The notes beneath the pieces were generated by a model. It did no database searches and was not told the origin of the DNA. It saw only the letters and a program-made list of their open reading frames with translations. DNA of 64,000 bases from Mycolicibacillus koreensis (lineage in GTDB: Bacteria > Actinomycetota > Actinomycetes > Mycobacteriales > Mycobacteriaceae), in NCBI RefSeq assembly GCF_002104795.1, contig NZ_NCXO01000004.1, forward strand, positions 1 to 64,000, given 5' to 3'. This document shows positions 33,509 to 43,551 of the stretch, piece after piece; position 1 is the stretch's first letter; every line of letters begins with the position of its first letter. Made by a program: the position numbers and the translations under genes.

Positions 33509-34798
33509 GTGATGGCTGCCGTCGCGGTCACGGTGTTCGTGGCCGCCTACATCGCGATCGCCAGCGATCGGATCAACAAGACCACCGCGGCGCTGGCCGG
33601 AGCCGGGGTCGTGGTGTTGCTGCCGGTGATCGACTCGCGCGACATCTTCTTCTCCCACGAGACCGGCATCGACTGGGATGTCATCTTCCTGCTGTTCGGG
33701 ATGATGATCATCGTCGGCGTGCTGCGCCAGACCGGCGTGTTCGAGTATTCGGCGATCTGGGCGGCCAAACGGGCCGGCGGCAGCCCGCTGCGCGTCATGA
33801 TCCTGCTGGTGCTGATCACCGCGTTCGCCTCGGCGCTGCTGGACAACGTGACCACGGTGCTGCTGATCGCGCCGGTGACGTTGCTGGTCTGCGACCGGCT
33901 GGCGATCAACCCGGTGCCGTTTCTCATCGCCGAGGTGCTGGCCTCCAACATCGGCGGGGCCGCCACCTTGGTCGGCGACCCGCCCAACATCATCATCGCC
34001 AGCCGCGCCGGGCTGACGTTCAACGATTTCCTCGTGCACATGCTGCCGATCGTGGTGATCGTCATGATCGCGGTGGTGGCGCTGCTGCCGGTGCTGTTCC
34101 GCGGGGCGTTCGGGGTGGACCCGGCGCGGGTGGCCGACGTGATGGCGCTGGAGGAACGCGAAGCGATCCGCGACCGGTCGCTGCTGATCAAATGCGGCGT
34201 GGTGCTGGCGCTGGTGTTCTCGGCGTTCATGGCCCACTCGCTGGTGCACATCGAACCGTCGATCGTGGCGCTGCTCGGCGCCGGGGTGCTGGTGGTGATC
34301 TCGCGCCTGCGCCAGTCCGACTACCTCTCAAGCGTCGAATGGGAGACCCTGCTGTTCTTCGCCGGGCTGTTCGTCATGGTCGGGGCGCTGGTGAAGACCG
34401 GAGTGGTCGAATCGCTGGCGCGCTCGGCGATCGAGTTGACCGGCGGCGACATGCTGTTCACCACGATGCTGATCCTGGGGGTCTCCGCCCCGGTGTCCGG
34501 CATCATCGACAACATCCCCTACGTGGCGACGATGACCCCGATCGTCGGGGAGCTCGCCGCCGCCGGCGGCGACGGCCACCAGGGCGTGCTGTGGTGGGCG
34601 CTGGCGCTCGGCGCGGATTTCGGCGGCAACCTCACCGCGGTGGGCGCCAGCGCCAACGTGGTGATGCTCGGCATCGCCCGCCGCGCCGGCAACCCGATCT
34701 CGTTCTGGGAGTTCACCCGCAAGGGCGCGATCGTGACCGTGGTCGCGGTGGCGCTGTGCGTGCCCTACCTGTGGCTGCGCTACTTCGTGCTGGCCTGA
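33509..34798 (+). CDS. ArsB/NhaD-superfamily ion transporter (Rv2684-like)
   Basis: 429 aa (GTG 33509 or ATG 33512). About eleven membrane helices in two repeats; each repeat has a re-entrant-type motif: [20 protein letters not shown] with [20 protein letters not shown], and [20 protein letters not shown] with [19 protein letters not shown]. These D-N-x-T/P and GGN(A/L)T pairs define the ion-transporter (IT) superfamily. Annotated as arsenic transport protein in M. tuberculosis, but the motif does not show the substrate; sodium, citrate or arsenite are all possible. Confidence 0.82.
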   Translation: MMAAVAVTVFVAAYIAIASDRINKTTAALAGAGVVVLLPVIDSRDIFFSHETGIDWDVIFLLFGMMIIVGVLRQTGVFEYSAIWAAKRAGGSPLRVMILLVLITAFASALLDNVTTVLLIAPVTLLVCDRLAINPVPFLIAEVLASNIGGAATLVGDPPNIIIASRAGLTFNDFLVHMLPIVVIVMIAVVALLPVLFRGAFGVDPARVADVMALEEREAIRDRSLLIKCGVVLALVFSAFMAHSLVHIEPSIVALLGAGVLVVISRLRQSDYLSSVEWETLLFFAGLFVMVGALVKTGVVESLARSAIELTGGDMLFTTMLILGVSAPVSGIIDNIPYVATMTPIVGELAAAGGDGHQGVLWWALALGADFGGNLTAVGASANVVMLGIARRAGNPISFWEFTRKGAIVTVVAVALCVPYLWLRYFVLA

Positions 34799-34808
34799 GC
34801 CTCCCGGC

Positions 34809-35993
34809 TCACCGGTGTGCCCGGGTCAGCAGCCCCACACACTCCACATGATGGGTCAGCGGAAACGCGTCGAACACCGTGATCTGCTCGACGGCGTACC
34901 CGTGGCCGCGGTAGAGCCCGATGTCACGGGCGAATGCCGCTGCCTCACAGCCGATGTGGATGATTCGCGGCACATCGGCGTCGGCGAGCAGCCCGATCAC
35001 CTCCCGCCCGGCGCCGGTGCGCGGCGGGTCGAGCACCGCGGCATCGGCGCCCGAGCGCTCCTTGGCCAGCACGCGACGCACCGAGTCGGTGCGCACCGAC
35101 ACCTGCGGCAGATCGGCCAGCGCAGCGCGCGCTGCCCCGGTCGCGGCGCGTGAGGTATCGACGCTGAGCACCCGTCCGGACTCCCCCACCGACGCCGCGA
35201 GCGCGGCGGCGAACACCCCCGCCCCACCGTAGAGATCCCAGGCGGACGCACCGGCCGACAGCTGCGCCCAGTCGGCCACCAGCGCGCTGTAGTGGGCGGG
35301 CGCGTCGCGGTGGGCCTGCCAGAACGCGGTCACCGGCAGCCGCCACGACCGCCCGGCGACCGTGTAGTGGGCGTGATACTTCCCGGCGAGCACCTCCGGG
35401 CGCCCGCCGCCGGTGACCACGAGGTGGCGGGTGCGGTCGTCGTCGATGACGGCGTGGAGTTGCGTCGCGGGCGGCAACCGCAGATCGTCGAGACCGTCGA
35501 TCAGCGCCGCCGGCAGCTGACCGCAACGCAGATCGGTCACCAGGGCGTCGCTGCGGTAGCGGTGCAGCCCGGCGCGACCGTCGGCACCCACATCCAGCCG
35601 CACCCGGTCGCGCCACCCGGTGGCCTGCCCGCCCCCCAGCGGCTGCACGGCACCGGCCCAGTGGTAGCCGCCGAGGCGGTCGAGCTGGTTGGCGACCACG
35701 TCGGCTTTGAGCCGCCGGGCGGCCTCCGGCGCGGCGAACGCGAGGTCGCAGCATCCGGCGCCGTCGGGCCCGGCGATCGGGCACAGCGGCGCGACCCGGT
35801 CGGGTGAGGCGCTGATCACCTCCCGCACCTGGGCATGCCAGTAGGCGTCGCGGCGCGTGGTCACCTCGGCGCGCACCTGTTCGCCGGGCAGCGCACCGCG
35901 CACGAACACCACCCGGCCGTCGTGGTGGGCCACGCAGCTGCCCCCGTTGGCGGGTGGACCGGCCGTCAGTGTCAGCGTCTCGGTGTCGCTCAC
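34809..35993 (-). CDS. TrmA/RumA-type RNA (uracil-5-)-methyltransferase (Rv2689c-like)
   Basis: 394 aa from the GTG at 35993 that overlaps the permease stop (GTGA). N-terminal TRAM domain (GPPANGGSCVAHHDGRVVFV, RGALPGEQVRAEVT), a Cys-rich Fe-S type region (APLCPIAGPDGAGCCDL), SAM-binding WDLYGGAGVFAAALAASVG, and C-terminal catalytic segments DAAVLDPPRTGAGREVIGL and IIHIGCEAAAFARDI, VEQITVFDAFPLTHHVECVG. Methylates uracil in rRNA or tRNA; target unassigned. Orthologue of Rv2689c. Confidence 0.85.
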   Translation of the reverse strand: MSDTETLTLTAGPPANGGSCVAHHDGRVVFVRGALPGEQVRAEVTTRRDAYWHAQVREVISASPDRVAPLCPIAGPDGAGCCDLAFAAPEAARRLKADVVANQLDRLGGYHWAGAVQPLGGGQATGWRDRVRLDVGADGRAGLHRYRSDALVTDLRCGQLPAALIDGLDDLRLPPATQLHAVIDDDRTRHLVVTGGGRPEVLAGKYHAHYTVAGRSWRLPVTAFWQAHRDAPAHYSALVADWAQLSAGASAWDLYGGAGVFAAALAASVGESGRVLSVDTSRAATGAARAALADLPQVSVRTDSVRRVLAKERSGADAAVLDPPRTGAGREVIGLLADADVPRIIHIGCEAAAFARDIGLYRGHGYAVEQITVFDAFPLTHHVECVGLLTRAHR

Positions 35994-38002
35994 AGCGCCT
36001 CGTCGACGAAGCCGCGGCGGGTGTCGCCGGGCGCAACACGGTGATGCAGGGTTTTCAGACGCTCGGAGGAGTTGAGCTGCCAGGGCACCGAGGTGACCAT
36101 CACCTGGGGCATGAACAGCAACCGGGTCTTCAGCCGGAACGCGCTCTGGTTGTGCAGCAGCTGCCCCCACCACCGGCCCACCACGTATTCGGGGATGAAC
36201 ACGGTCACCACGGTGCGCGGCGACTCGTTGCTGATCCGTTTGACGTAGTCGAGCACCGGGCGGGTGACCTCCCGGTACGGCGAGGCGATGACCTTCAGCG
36301 GCACCGCGACATCGCTCTGCTCCCACTGCTGCACCAGCGCCCGGGTCTCGGCGTCATCGACGCTGACCGTGATCGCCTCGAGGACGTCCGGGCGGGTGGC
36401 CCGGGCATAGGCCAACGCCCGCAGCGTCGGCAGGTGCAGTTTGGAGACCAGCACCAGGGCGTGGTTGCGGCTGGGCAGCACCGTCGCGGTCTCGTCGTCG
36501 CTCTGGCGGGCCAGTTCCCGGCTGATGGACGCGTAGTGGCGGTGGATGAGTTTCATCAGCGCGAACAGCACCGTCATCGCCAGGATGGCGATCCACGCAC
36601 CGGCGAGGAACTTGGTCACCAACACGACCAGCAGCACCGTGGCGGTGCACACCGAACCGACCAGGTTGACCATCCGTGAGCGCAGCATGGTGCGCCGTGC
36701 CCGCGGGTCGGTCTCGGTGGCCAGCAGCCGGGTCCAGTGCCGGACCATGCCGATCTGGCTCAGGGTGAACGACACGAACACCCCGACGATGTACAGCTGG
36801 ATCAACGCGGTCACTTTGGCTTGGAACGCGACCGTCACCGCCATCGCGGCGATCGCCAAGAACACGATCCCGTTGGAGAACGCCAGCCGGTCACCCCGGG
36901 TGTGCAGCTGGCGCGGCAGGTAGCTGTGTTGGGCCAGAACCGAACCGAGGACCGGGAAGCCGTTGAAGGCGGTGTTGGCCGCCAGCACCAGAATCAGGGC
37001 GGTCACCGCGGTCACCGACACGAAGCCGAGGTGGAAGCTCCCGAACACGGTGTCGGCCAGTTGGGCGATCACGGTCTTCTGGTTGTAGTCCGCCGGGGCG
37101 CCGCCGAGCTGGGTGTGCGGGTCGTCGACGATCTGCACACCGGTCTGGTGGGCCAGCAGCACGATGCCCATCAGCATCGACACCGAGACGACCCCCATCA
37201 ACAACAGGGTGGTCGCAGCGTTGCGCGACTTCGGTTTCCGAAACGCCGGCACGCCGTTGCTGATCGCCTCGACCCCGGTCAGCGCCGCGCAACCCGACGA
37301 GAACGAGCGGGCCACCAAGAACACCAACGCCACACCGGCGATCGCCCCACCTTCGGCGTGCATCTCGAAGCCCGCCGACTCCGCGCGCAGCGGCTCACCG
37401 AGCACCCAGATGCGGAACAGCCCCCACCCGAGGGTGACTGCCATCGCCGCGATGAACGCGTAGGTGGGGATGGCGAACGCCACCCCCGATTCGCGCACCC
37501 CGCGCAGGTTTATCGCCATCACCGCCACGATCGCGCCGACGGCGAACAGCACCTTGTGTTCGGCGATCAGCGGATACGCCGAGCCGATGTTGGAGACCGC
37601 CGAGGAGATCGACACCGCCACCGTCAGCACGTAGTCGACCAGTAGCGCCGAGCCAACGGTGAGGCCGGCGTTGGCGCCGAGGTTGGTGGTGGCGACCTCG
37701 AAGTCGCCACCACCGGAGGGGTAGGCGTGCACGTTCTGGCGATAGCTGGCCACCACGACGAGCATCACGAACGCCACCGCCAGGCCGATCCACGGTGTCA
37801 GCGAGTAGGCGGCCAGCCCGGCCACCGACAGCATGAGGAACACTTCTTCAGGCGCGTAGGCCACCGACGACAGCGCGTCGGAGGCGAACACCGGCAGCGC
37901 GATCCGCTTGGGCAGCAGAGTGTGCTGAAGGCGGTCGCTGCGGAACGGCCGGCCCAGGATGACCCGGCGTGCCGCGGTGGAAAATTTGGACACGAGAGCC
38001 AA
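35990..38002 (-). CDS. APC-family amino acid permease (Rv2690c-like)
   Basis: 670 aa. Around twelve membrane helices with SDALSSVAYAPEEVFLMLS in helix 1 (unwound region), YPSGGGDFEVATTNLG, GCAALTGVEAISNGVPAF and FNGFPVLGSVLAQHSYLP. A soluble C-terminal part of about 170 residues (HALVLVSKLHLPTLRALAYA, VTVFIPEYVVGRWWG) follows and is a UspA-like fold. The pattern is that of the KimA/YdaO-like subgroup of APC transporters that carry a cytosolic domain. It lies divergent to the Trk regulators, so a potassium-related role is worth considering. Confidence 0.82.
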   Translation of the reverse strand: MALVSKFSTAARRVILGRPFRSDRLQHTLLPKRIALPVFASDALSSVAYAPEEVFLMLSVAGLAAYSLTPWIGLAVAFVMLVVVASYRQNVHAYPSGGGDFEVATTNLGANAGLTVGSALLVDYVLTVAVSISSAVSNIGSAYPLIAEHKVLFAVGAIVAVMAINLRGVRESGVAFAIPTYAFIAAMAVTLGWGLFRIWVLGEPLRAESAGFEMHAEGGAIAGVALVFLVARSFSSGCAALTGVEAISNGVPAFRKPKSRNAATTLLLMGVVSVSMLMGIVLLAHQTGVQIVDDPHTQLGGAPADYNQKTVIAQLADTVFGSFHLGFVSVTAVTALILVLAANTAFNGFPVLGSVLAQHSYLPRQLHTRGDRLAFSNGIVFLAIAAMAVTVAFQAKVTALIQLYIVGVFVSFTLSQIGMVRHWTRLLATETDPRARRTMLRSRMVNLVGSVCTATVLLVVLVTKFLAGAWIAILAMTVLFALMKLIHRHYASISRELARQSDDETATVLPSRNHALVLVSKLHLPTLRALAYARATRPDVLEAITVSVDDAETRALVQQWEQSDVAVPLKVIASPYREVTRPVLDYVKRISNESPRTVVTVFIPEYVVGRWWGQLLHNQSAFRLKTRLLFMPQVMVTSVPWQLNSSERLKTLHHRVAPGDTRRGFVDEAL

Positions 38003-38108
38003 GGGTATGCCTGTGCGCCGGTGGCGGTAGCGTTCGACGTAGGTAATGGCGACAGCGGGTGGGACAGCCAGTGGACGGAAGCGAATTCACCAGCCGAAAG
38101 GACCTCGG

Positions 38109-38786
38109 GTGCGGGTTGTAGTGATGGGGTGTGGCCGGGTCGGCTCCTCGCTGGCCGACGGGCTATCCCGGATCGGTCACGACGTGGCCGTCATCGACCG
38201 GGACAGCACGGCGTTCAGCCGACTCAGCCCCGAATTCAGCGGGGAGCGGGTGCTCGGGATGGGGTTCGACCGCGACGTGCTGCTGCAGGCCGGTATCGAG
38301 GACGCCGGGGCGTTCGCGGCGGTGTCCTCCGGGGACAACTCCAACATCATCTCCGCGCGGTTGGCGCGTGAGACGTTCGGGGTGGACCGGGTGGTGGCCC
38401 GCATCTACGACGCGAAACGCGCCGCGGTGTACGAACGCCTCGGTATCCCCACGGTGGCGACCGTGCCGTGGACCACCGACCGGCTGCTCAATATCTTGAC
38501 CCGCGACACCGAGACCGCGAAATGGCGCGACCCGACCGGGACCGTGGCGGTCGTCGAGGTGGTGCTGCACGAGAACTGGGTGGGCCACAAGGTCACCGAC
38601 TTGGAGGCGGCCAGCGGCGCGCGGGTGGCGTTTCTGCTGCGGTTCGGCTCGGGGCTGCTGCCCGACGGGAAGACGATCATCCAGGCCGGCGACCAGGTGT
38701 ATGTGGCGGCGGTCTCCGGCCATGCCGCCGAGGCGGTAGCGATCGCCGCACTGCCTCCCAGCGAGGGTTTCGAGGGGCACCGATGA
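38109..38786 (+). CDS. trkA: TrkA-type potassium uptake regulatory protein
   Basis: 225 aa from GTG (RVVVMGCGRVGSSLADGLSR). RCK N-domain with the nucleotide motif GCGRVGSSLADG...VIDRDSTAF, then DNSNIISARLARETFGVDRV, and a TrkA_C domain ending LLPDGKTIIQAGDQVYVAAV. Binds NAD(H)/ATP and gates a Trk potassium channel. Orthologue of ceoB/Rv2691. ATGA overlap with trkB, so the pair is made in balance. Confidence 0.88.
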   Translation: MRVVVMGCGRVGSSLADGLSRIGHDVAVIDRDSTAFSRLSPEFSGERVLGMGFDRDVLLQAGIEDAGAFAAVSSGDNSNIISARLARETFGVDRVVARIYDAKRAAVYERLGIPTVATVPWTTDRLLNILTRDTETAKWRDPTGTVAVVEVVLHENWVGHKVTDLEAASGARVAFLLRFGSGLLPDGKTIIQAGDQVYVAAVSGHAAEAVAIAALPPSEGFEGHR

Positions 38787-39445
38787 AGGTCTTGATCGGC
38801 GGGGCCGGCGCGGTGGGGCGCTCGATAGCCCGGGAGCTCATCGACAGCGGCCATGAGGTCTGCCTGATCGAACGCAACGCCGACCACATCGACACCGACG
38901 CATTGGCGGCCGCGCAGTGGCAACTCGGCGACACCTGTGAGCTGAGCCTGCTCGAGTCGGTGCATCTGGAGACCTTCGATGTGGTGATCGCCGCGACCGG
39001 CGACGACAAGGCCAACGTGGTGCTCTCGCTGCTGGCCAAAACCGAGTTCGCGGTGCCGCGGGTGGTGGCCCGGGTCAACGATCCGCGCAACGAGTGGCTG
39101 TTCACCGAGGCGTGGGGGGTGGACGTGGCGGTGTCCACCCCGCGGATGCTGGCCTCGCTGGTCGAGGAGGCCGTCGCCGTGGGCGACCTGGTCCGGTTGA
39201 TGACGTTCCGCAAGGGCGAGTCCAATCTGGTCGAGATCACCCTGCCCGACGACACCCCGTGGGGTGGTCGTCCGGTGCGCAAACTGGAGTTGCCGCGCGA
39301 CGCGGCGCTGGTGACGATCCTGCGCGGGCCGCGGGTGATCGTCCCGCAGTCCGACGAGCCGCTGGAGGGCGGCGATGAGTTGCTGTTCGTCGCCACCGCC
39401 GACGTCGAAGACCAGTTGCGCGCGCTGCTGCTACCGCCCCACTGA
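38783..39445 (+). CDS. trkB: TrkB-type potassium uptake regulatory protein
   Basis: 220 aa from MKVLIGGAGAVGRSIARELI. Second RCK protein: GGAGAVGRS, VCLIERNADHIDT, IAATGDDKANVVLSLLAKTE, RVNDPRNEWLFTEAWGVDVAVS, and TrkA_C ending LEGGDELLFVATADVEDQL. Orthologue of ceoC/Rv2692. No trkH/trkG membrane subunit is in the window. Its 3' end overlaps the convergent DUF3159 gene by 15 bases. Confidence 0.87.
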   Translation: MKVLIGGAGAVGRSIARELIDSGHEVCLIERNADHIDTDALAAAQWQLGDTCELSLLESVHLETFDVVIAATGDDKANVVLSLLAKTEFAVPRVVARVNDPRNEWLFTEAWGVDVAVSTPRMLASLVEEAVAVGDLVRLMTFRKGESNLVEITLPDDTPWGGRPVRKLELPRDAALVTILRGPRVIVPQSDEPLEGGDELLFVATADVEDQLRALLLPPH

Positions 39446-40123
39446 CTCCACCGGGTTCGGGGTGTCCGGCTCGCCGGGGTCGGACGCGGGCCGATCCACG
39501 GCGGCGTCGGCGTCGTCGTCGAGACGGCGCTGGACGTTTTTGATCACCAGGTAGGTGACGACGGCGGCCAACGCGGTCAACGGCCAGCCCATCGCGATGC
39601 GCGCCACCGCCAGCCAGCCGGTCTGGTCGGCGTTGAACAGCAGTGCCTGCACCACGAACCGGGCACCGAACACCGCCACCCAGGTGGCGGTGGCCACGTC
39701 GAACGCCCACACCGCCGCACGCAGCTCACGCCAGCTCCGGTCCCGGCCGGTTGTCCAGCTCCACAGGTACCCGACCACCGGACGGCGGATCAGGATCGAC
39801 ACCGCGAACACCGCGGCCCACACCAGCGACATCACGATGCCCAACAGGAAATATCCGCGCGATTCCCCGGTCAGATAGGCGATGAGCACACAGATGGCGA
39901 CCCCGAAGAACCCGGACAGCGCCGGTTGGGTGGATTGGCGACGCAGCAGACGCCAGCCGAGCACGGCGGTGGCCGCGCCCAGCGCGGCCACGATCGCCGC
40001 CCGTAGCCCGAACAGGCTGGAGACGGGCACGAACACCAGCACCGGCAGTGAGGAATAGATCAGCCCGCTGACCCCGCCGACCTGGTCGAGCAGTCGCTGA
40101 TAGCCCTGCGGGGCGTCGCTCAT
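39431..40123 (-). CDS. DUF3159 integral membrane protein (Rv2693c-like)
   Basis: 230 aa, MSDAPQGYQRLLDQVGGVSG. Five to six membrane helices (LIYSSLPVLVFVPVSSLFGL, AAIVAALGAATAVLGWRLL, FGVAICVLIAYLTGESRGYF, MSLVWAAVFAVSILIRRPVV, LTALAAVVTYLVI) and a charged C-tail. Actinobacterial DUF3159; function unknown. Downstream of the OB-fold gene on the same strand, 31 bases apart. Confidence 0.82.
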   Translation of the reverse strand: MSDAPQGYQRLLDQVGGVSGLIYSSLPVLVFVPVSSLFGLRAAIVAALGAATAVLGWRLLRRQSTQPALSGFFGVAICVLIAYLTGESRGYFLLGIVMSLVWAAVFAVSILIRRPVVGYLWSWTTGRDRSWRELRAAVWAFDVATATWVAVFGARFVVQALLFNADQTGWLAVARIAMGWPLTALAAVVTYLVIKNVQRRLDDDADAAVDRPASDPGEPDTPNPVESVGR

Positions 40124-40154
40124 CGCCGGTTCCCCGCGCGGCGGTGCGGACCGG

Positions 40155-40526
40155 TCACTGCTGGATTTCGTAGTGCGGGTTGTAGATCATCTTGGCGCCG
40201 TTGTCCGCGCGTCCCAGCCGGCCGTGCACCCGCAGGGTGCGCCCGGACTCGATACCCGGGATGCGCCGCTGCCCCAACCAGACCAGGGTCACCGTGTCGG
40301 TGCCGTCGAAGAGTTCCGCGCGGACCCCGCCGACACACCCCTTGGCGTTGGTCTCCACGGTGCGCAGCACGCCGACCATGGTGACTTCTTGGCCGCGCTC
40401 GCAGTCGACGACCCGCTGCGCGCCGGTGTTGACCGCCTCGTCGGAGAGCTCCTCGGCGTCACGCAGCTCGGGATCTTCGGTCAGCCGACGGGTGAGTCGG
40501 CGGACAAAACCTCCGGGCGCGGCCAT
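40155..40526 (-). CDS. OB-fold nucleic-acid-binding protein (Rv2694c-like)
   Basis: 123 aa from MAAPGGFVRRLTRRLTEDPE, with AGGAGAG eight bases upstream. An OB-fold follows a helical start: VTMVGVLRTVETNAKGCVGG, VRAELFDGTDTVTLVWLGQR, RTLRVHGRLGRADNGAKMIY. It resembles the single-strand nucleic-acid-binding OB proteins of actinobacteria; precise role unknown. Confidence 0.8.
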   Translation of the reverse strand: MAAPGGFVRRLTRRLTEDPELRDAEELSDEAVNTGAQRVVDCERGQEVTMVGVLRTVETNAKGCVGGVRAELFDGTDTVTLVWLGQRRIPGIESGRTLRVHGRLGRADNGAKMIYNPHYEIQQ

Positions 40527-40655
40527 CGTCTCTCCTGTCCTGTCGTATGCCTGATCTCGGCGTTCAAGGGCCACCGTAGACCTGTTGCCGGGCAAATGCC
40601 ACGCGGCCGGCGGGGCGGGTCGGCGCCGCTGGGGGCCGGCGGGCACGATCAGGAT

Positions 40656-41357
40656 ATGACCGTGTCGCTGCGCCATGTCCGCACCGTCGTGCTGCCCGGC
40701 ACCGGATCCGACGACGACTACGCCCACCGTGCGTTCGCCGACCCGTTGCACCAGGTCGGAGCGGTTCCGGTGACTCCGCGGCCGCGGCCCGCAGCCCTCA
40801 TCGACGGCTATTGGGCCGCGTTGGACGCCGCCGCGGCGCACGGCCCGATCGCCGTCGGCGGGGTGTCGATCGGGGCGGCCGTCGCCGTCGCGTGGGCGCT
40901 GCGTCATCCCGATCACACCGTGGCGGTGCTGGCCGCGCTGCCGGCGTGGACCGGCGATCCCTCGGGCTGCCCGGCGGCCGGCTCCGCGTTGGCGACCGCG
41001 GCGCAGCTGCGCCGCGACGGTTTGGCGGCCACCACCGCCCAGATGGCGGCGGCCAGCCCCGCGTGGCTGGCCGCCGAACTCACCCGGTCGTGGCGTGGGC
41101 AGTGGCCGGGGCTACCCGAGGCGATGGAGACCGCCGCCGGATATGTCGCGCCAACCGGCACCGAACTGGCCGCGCTGCGCGCGCCGCTGGGGGTGGCCGC
41201 AGCCGCCGACGACCCGATTCATCCGCTGGCGGTGGGCGCCGAATGGGTTGCCGCGGTCGATCGCGGCGCGCTGCGGGTGTTGACCCTCGAGGAGATCGGC
41301 GCCGACCCCGCCGCGTTGGGACGGGCCTGTCTGGCGGCGCTGGCCGAGGCCGGCTGA
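40656..41357 (+). CDS. alpha/beta hydrolase (Rv2695-like)
   Basis: 233 aa from MTVSLRHVRTVVLPGTGSDD. Nucleophile elbow VGGVSIGAAVAVAWALRH (G-x-S-x-G), oxyanion-strand VVLPGTGSDDDY, and a C-terminal LAALRAPLGVAAAADDPIHPLAVG with acid (Asp) and His candidates. No signal peptide. Substrate unknown; orthologue of Rv2695. Confidence 0.75.
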   Translation: MTVSLRHVRTVVLPGTGSDDDYAHRAFADPLHQVGAVPVTPRPRPAALIDGYWAALDAAAAHGPIAVGGVSIGAAVAVAWALRHPDHTVAVLAALPAWTGDPSGCPAAGSALATAAQLRRDGLAATTAQMAAASPAWLAAELTRSWRGQWPGLPEAMETAAGYVAPTGTELAALRAPLGVAAAADDPIHPLAVGAEWVAAVDRGALRVLTLEEIGADPAALGRACLAALAEAG

Positions 41358-41368
41358 GTGCCGCCGGG

Positions 41369-42043
41369 TCAGCCGCCGGTGATGGTGCGCAACTGCTGCA
41401 TCGCCGATCCGTCGACGCTGCGCCGCTCCACCGTCTCCTGCGGCGGCGGCTCGTGCGCTCCGGCGTTCTCGCGGGCCGCGGCGGTCGCCTGGCGCAGTTG
41501 CTCGGCCATCGGTTCGGGCAGCACCACCGGCAGCGGGGTCCGTACCGGCATCGGAGTGTCACCACGGCGCACCACGGTGTCGGCGAGCGCCCGGCGCGCC
41601 TCCTCGGCGAGTGCCTCCACGGTCTCCGGCGCCCCGTTGACCACGCAGCGGATCATCCAGCGGTAGCCGTCGACCCCGATGAAGCGGACCACCCCGGCTC
41701 CGGCACCGACGACCTCGCGGCCCCACCGGCCGTCGACGATCGACACCTCCGCCGCGTCGTTGCGCAGCGACTCGGCCAGCTCGGCGGCGACCTCCCGCCA
41801 CAGCCCGGTCGATTTGGGTGCGGCGTAGGCGGCGATGGTGAACCGGCCGTTGGGGGTCACCACCCACACCGCGTTGGGCACCCCCGCCTCGGTCAGCTCG
41901 ACCTGGACCTGCCCGGTCTGCGGGATCGGTAGCAGCACGGACCCGAGGTCCAGGCGTGCCTGCTCAGCCGCCTTGGGATCGTCGAAATCGTCGATGTCGA
42001 AGGGGCCGTCAACGTCGTCGACGAGGTCATCGTTGTCACTCAT
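41369..42043 (-). CDS. DUF3710 protein (Rv2696c-like)
   Basis: 224 aa from MSDNDDLVDDVDGPFDIDDF, with AGGAG before the ATG. Very acidic N-terminus, then the DUF3710 core RLDLGSVLLPIPQTGQVQVE, GVPNAVWVVTPNGRFTIAAY, RFIGVDGYRWMIRCVVNGAP. Unknown function. Lies 13 bases after dut on the same strand and is probably co-transcribed with it. Confidence 0.82.
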   Translation of the reverse strand: MSDNDDLVDDVDGPFDIDDFDDPKAAEQARLDLGSVLLPIPQTGQVQVELTEAGVPNAVWVVTPNGRFTIAAYAAPKSTGLWREVAAELAESLRNDAAEVSIVDGRWGREVVGAGAGVVRFIGVDGYRWMIRCVVNGAPETVEALAEEARRALADTVVRRGDTPMPVRTPLPVVLPEPMAEQLRQATAAARENAGAHEPPPQETVERRSVDGSAMQQLRTITGG

Positions 42044-42056
42044 TGCACTCTCCTGC

Positions 42057-42521
42057 TCACAAACTGGCGTGCCCGCCGGAGGATCCGTGACCGCCGTCGC
42101 CGCGGGTGGTGCCGGCGAGCCCGGCCTCGTCGAACGAGGCGACCTCCACCAACTCGGGCAGTTCCACACGCTGCACCAGCAGTTGCGCGATGCGGTCCCC
42201 GCGAGCCACCGCGATCGGCGTGGCCGGATCGAGGTTGATCAGCGAGACCTTGATCTCGCCACGGTAGCCCGCATCGATCGTCCCCGGGCTGTTGACGATC
42301 GAAAGTCCTACCCGCGCAGCCAATCCCGAACGGGGATGTACCAAACCGACCATCCCATAAGGGATCGCCACGGCAACCCCGGTCGGCACCAGGGCGCGCT
42401 GCCCGGGGCTCAACTCGACATCCACGGCGCTATAGAGGTCGACGCCGGCGTCGCCGTCGTGAGCCCGGTGGGGCAACGGCAACTCGGGGTCCAAACGGAG
42501 CACGGCCAGTCGGGTCGACAC
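42057..42521 (-). CDS. dut: dUTP diphosphatase
   Basis: 154 aa, GTG start. The five trimeric-dUTPase motifs are intact: [58 protein letters not shown] and the C-terminal [10 protein letters not shown] lid. Splits dUTP to dUMP, keeping uracil out of DNA and supplying thymidylate. Orthologue of Rv2697c. Divergent from the DUF3093 gene with 25 bases between starts. Confidence 0.94.
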   Translation of the reverse strand: MSTRLAVLRLDPELPLPHRAHDGDAGVDLYSAVDVELSPGQRALVPTGVAVAIPYGMVGLVHPRSGLAARVGLSIVNSPGTIDAGYRGEIKVSLINLDPATPIAVARGDRIAQLLVQRVELPELVEVASFDEAGLAGTTRGDGGHGSSGGHASL

Positions 42522-42546
42522 GAGGCCACAGACTACCCTTGATCCG

Positions 42547-43044
42547 ATGTCCGGAACACGTGTCGCCCCACAGAGCGTGCGCTACGCCGAGCGGCTCTGG
42601 GTGCCGTGGTGGTGGTGGCCCCTGGGCTTTCTCGTCGCAGCGGTCTTCGCCTACGAGGTGAATCTGAGCCTGCGGAACCTGCCGGACTGGGTGCCCTACG
42701 CCGTGCTGGGCGCCGTCGCGGCCGCCACGCTGCTGTGGCTGGGGCGCGTGGAGGTCCGCGTCGTCGACGGCGGGGGCCCCGACGGGGTCGAGCTGTGGGT
42801 GGCCGACGCCCATCTGCCGGTCGGCGTCATCGCCCGCACCGCCGAGATTCCGCGTTCCGCGAAATCGGCGGCGCTGGGGCGTCAACTGGATCCGGCGGCG
42901 TTCGTCGTACACCGCGGCTGGGTGGGGCCGCTGCTGTTGGTGGTGCTCGACGACCCCGACGATCCCACGCCGTACTGGTTGTTCAGCTGTCGCCACCCCG
43001 AACGGATGCGGGCGGCGTTGGGCGTGGACTCCCCCTCCACCTGA
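42547..43044 (+). CDS. DUF3093 membrane protein (Rv2698-like)
   Basis: 165 aa. Two close membrane helices ([20 protein letters not shown] and [18 protein letters not shown]) then a soluble domain with [20 protein letters not shown] and [19 protein letters not shown]...[14 protein letters not shown]3093 family; unknown function. Arg-rich termini inside the cell. Confidence 0.82.
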   Translation: MSGTRVAPQSVRYAERLWVPWWWWPLGFLVAAVFAYEVNLSLRNLPDWVPYAVLGAVAAATLLWLGRVEVRVVDGGGPDGVELWVADAHLPVGVIARTAEIPRSAKSAALGRQLDPAAFVVHRGWVGPLLLVVLDDPDDPTPYWLFSCRHPERMRAALGVDSPST

Positions 43045-43080
43045 GCCCCCGTCGATCCGCGTCGCCGACCGGCGGCCGCC

Positions 43081-43383
43081 TCACGCCGCGCAGTCGGTGC
43101 AGATCATCACGCCGTTCTTCTCGCTGGCCAGCCGACTGCGGTGTTGGACCAGAAAACAGCTCGAGCAGGTGAACTCGTCGGCCTGCTTCGGGATGACCCG
43201 TACGGACAGCTCTTCGCCGGACAAGTCGGCGCCGGGCAGCTCAAACGACTCGGCGGTCTCAGATTCATCGACGTCCACAACAGCCGACTGCGCTTCGTTG
43301 CGGCGCGCCTTGAGCTCCTCGATGGAGTCCTCGGAAACCTCGTCCGCCTCTGTGCGCCGTGGGGCGTCATAGTCGGTAGCCAT
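43081..43383 (-). CDS. DUF4193 zinc-ribbon-like protein (Rv2699c-like)
   Basis: 100 aa from MATDYDAPRRTEADEVSEDS. Acidic N-terminal half, C-terminal CSSCFLVQHRSR and ICTDCAA: a CxxC pair repeated 30 residues apart, so a zinc ribbon. It ends exactly at the last Cys-Ala-Ala, as the family does. Highly conserved in actinobacteria, function unknown. The 168-base gap to the divergent cei gene is relatively AT-rich and should hold both promoters. Confidence 0.87.
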   Translation of the reverse strand: MATDYDAPRRTEADEVSEDSIEELKARRNEAQSAVVDVDESETAESFELPGADLSGEELSVRVIPKQADEFTCSSCFLVQHRSRLASEKNGVMICTDCAA

Positions 43384-43551
43384 CGTCATGTCCCCTCTTA
43401 CAACCTCTGCAAGCAAAGGTTTGTACCAGCGTTAACCACTTCCACCAAACGATTCGTGCCCATCTCACATTCCATCCAACTGTGATTTACCTCACATCAC
43501 CCCGGTGGTCGGCTCCGCGGCTGCGACGGAGGAGCCTTATAGAGTGCTTGC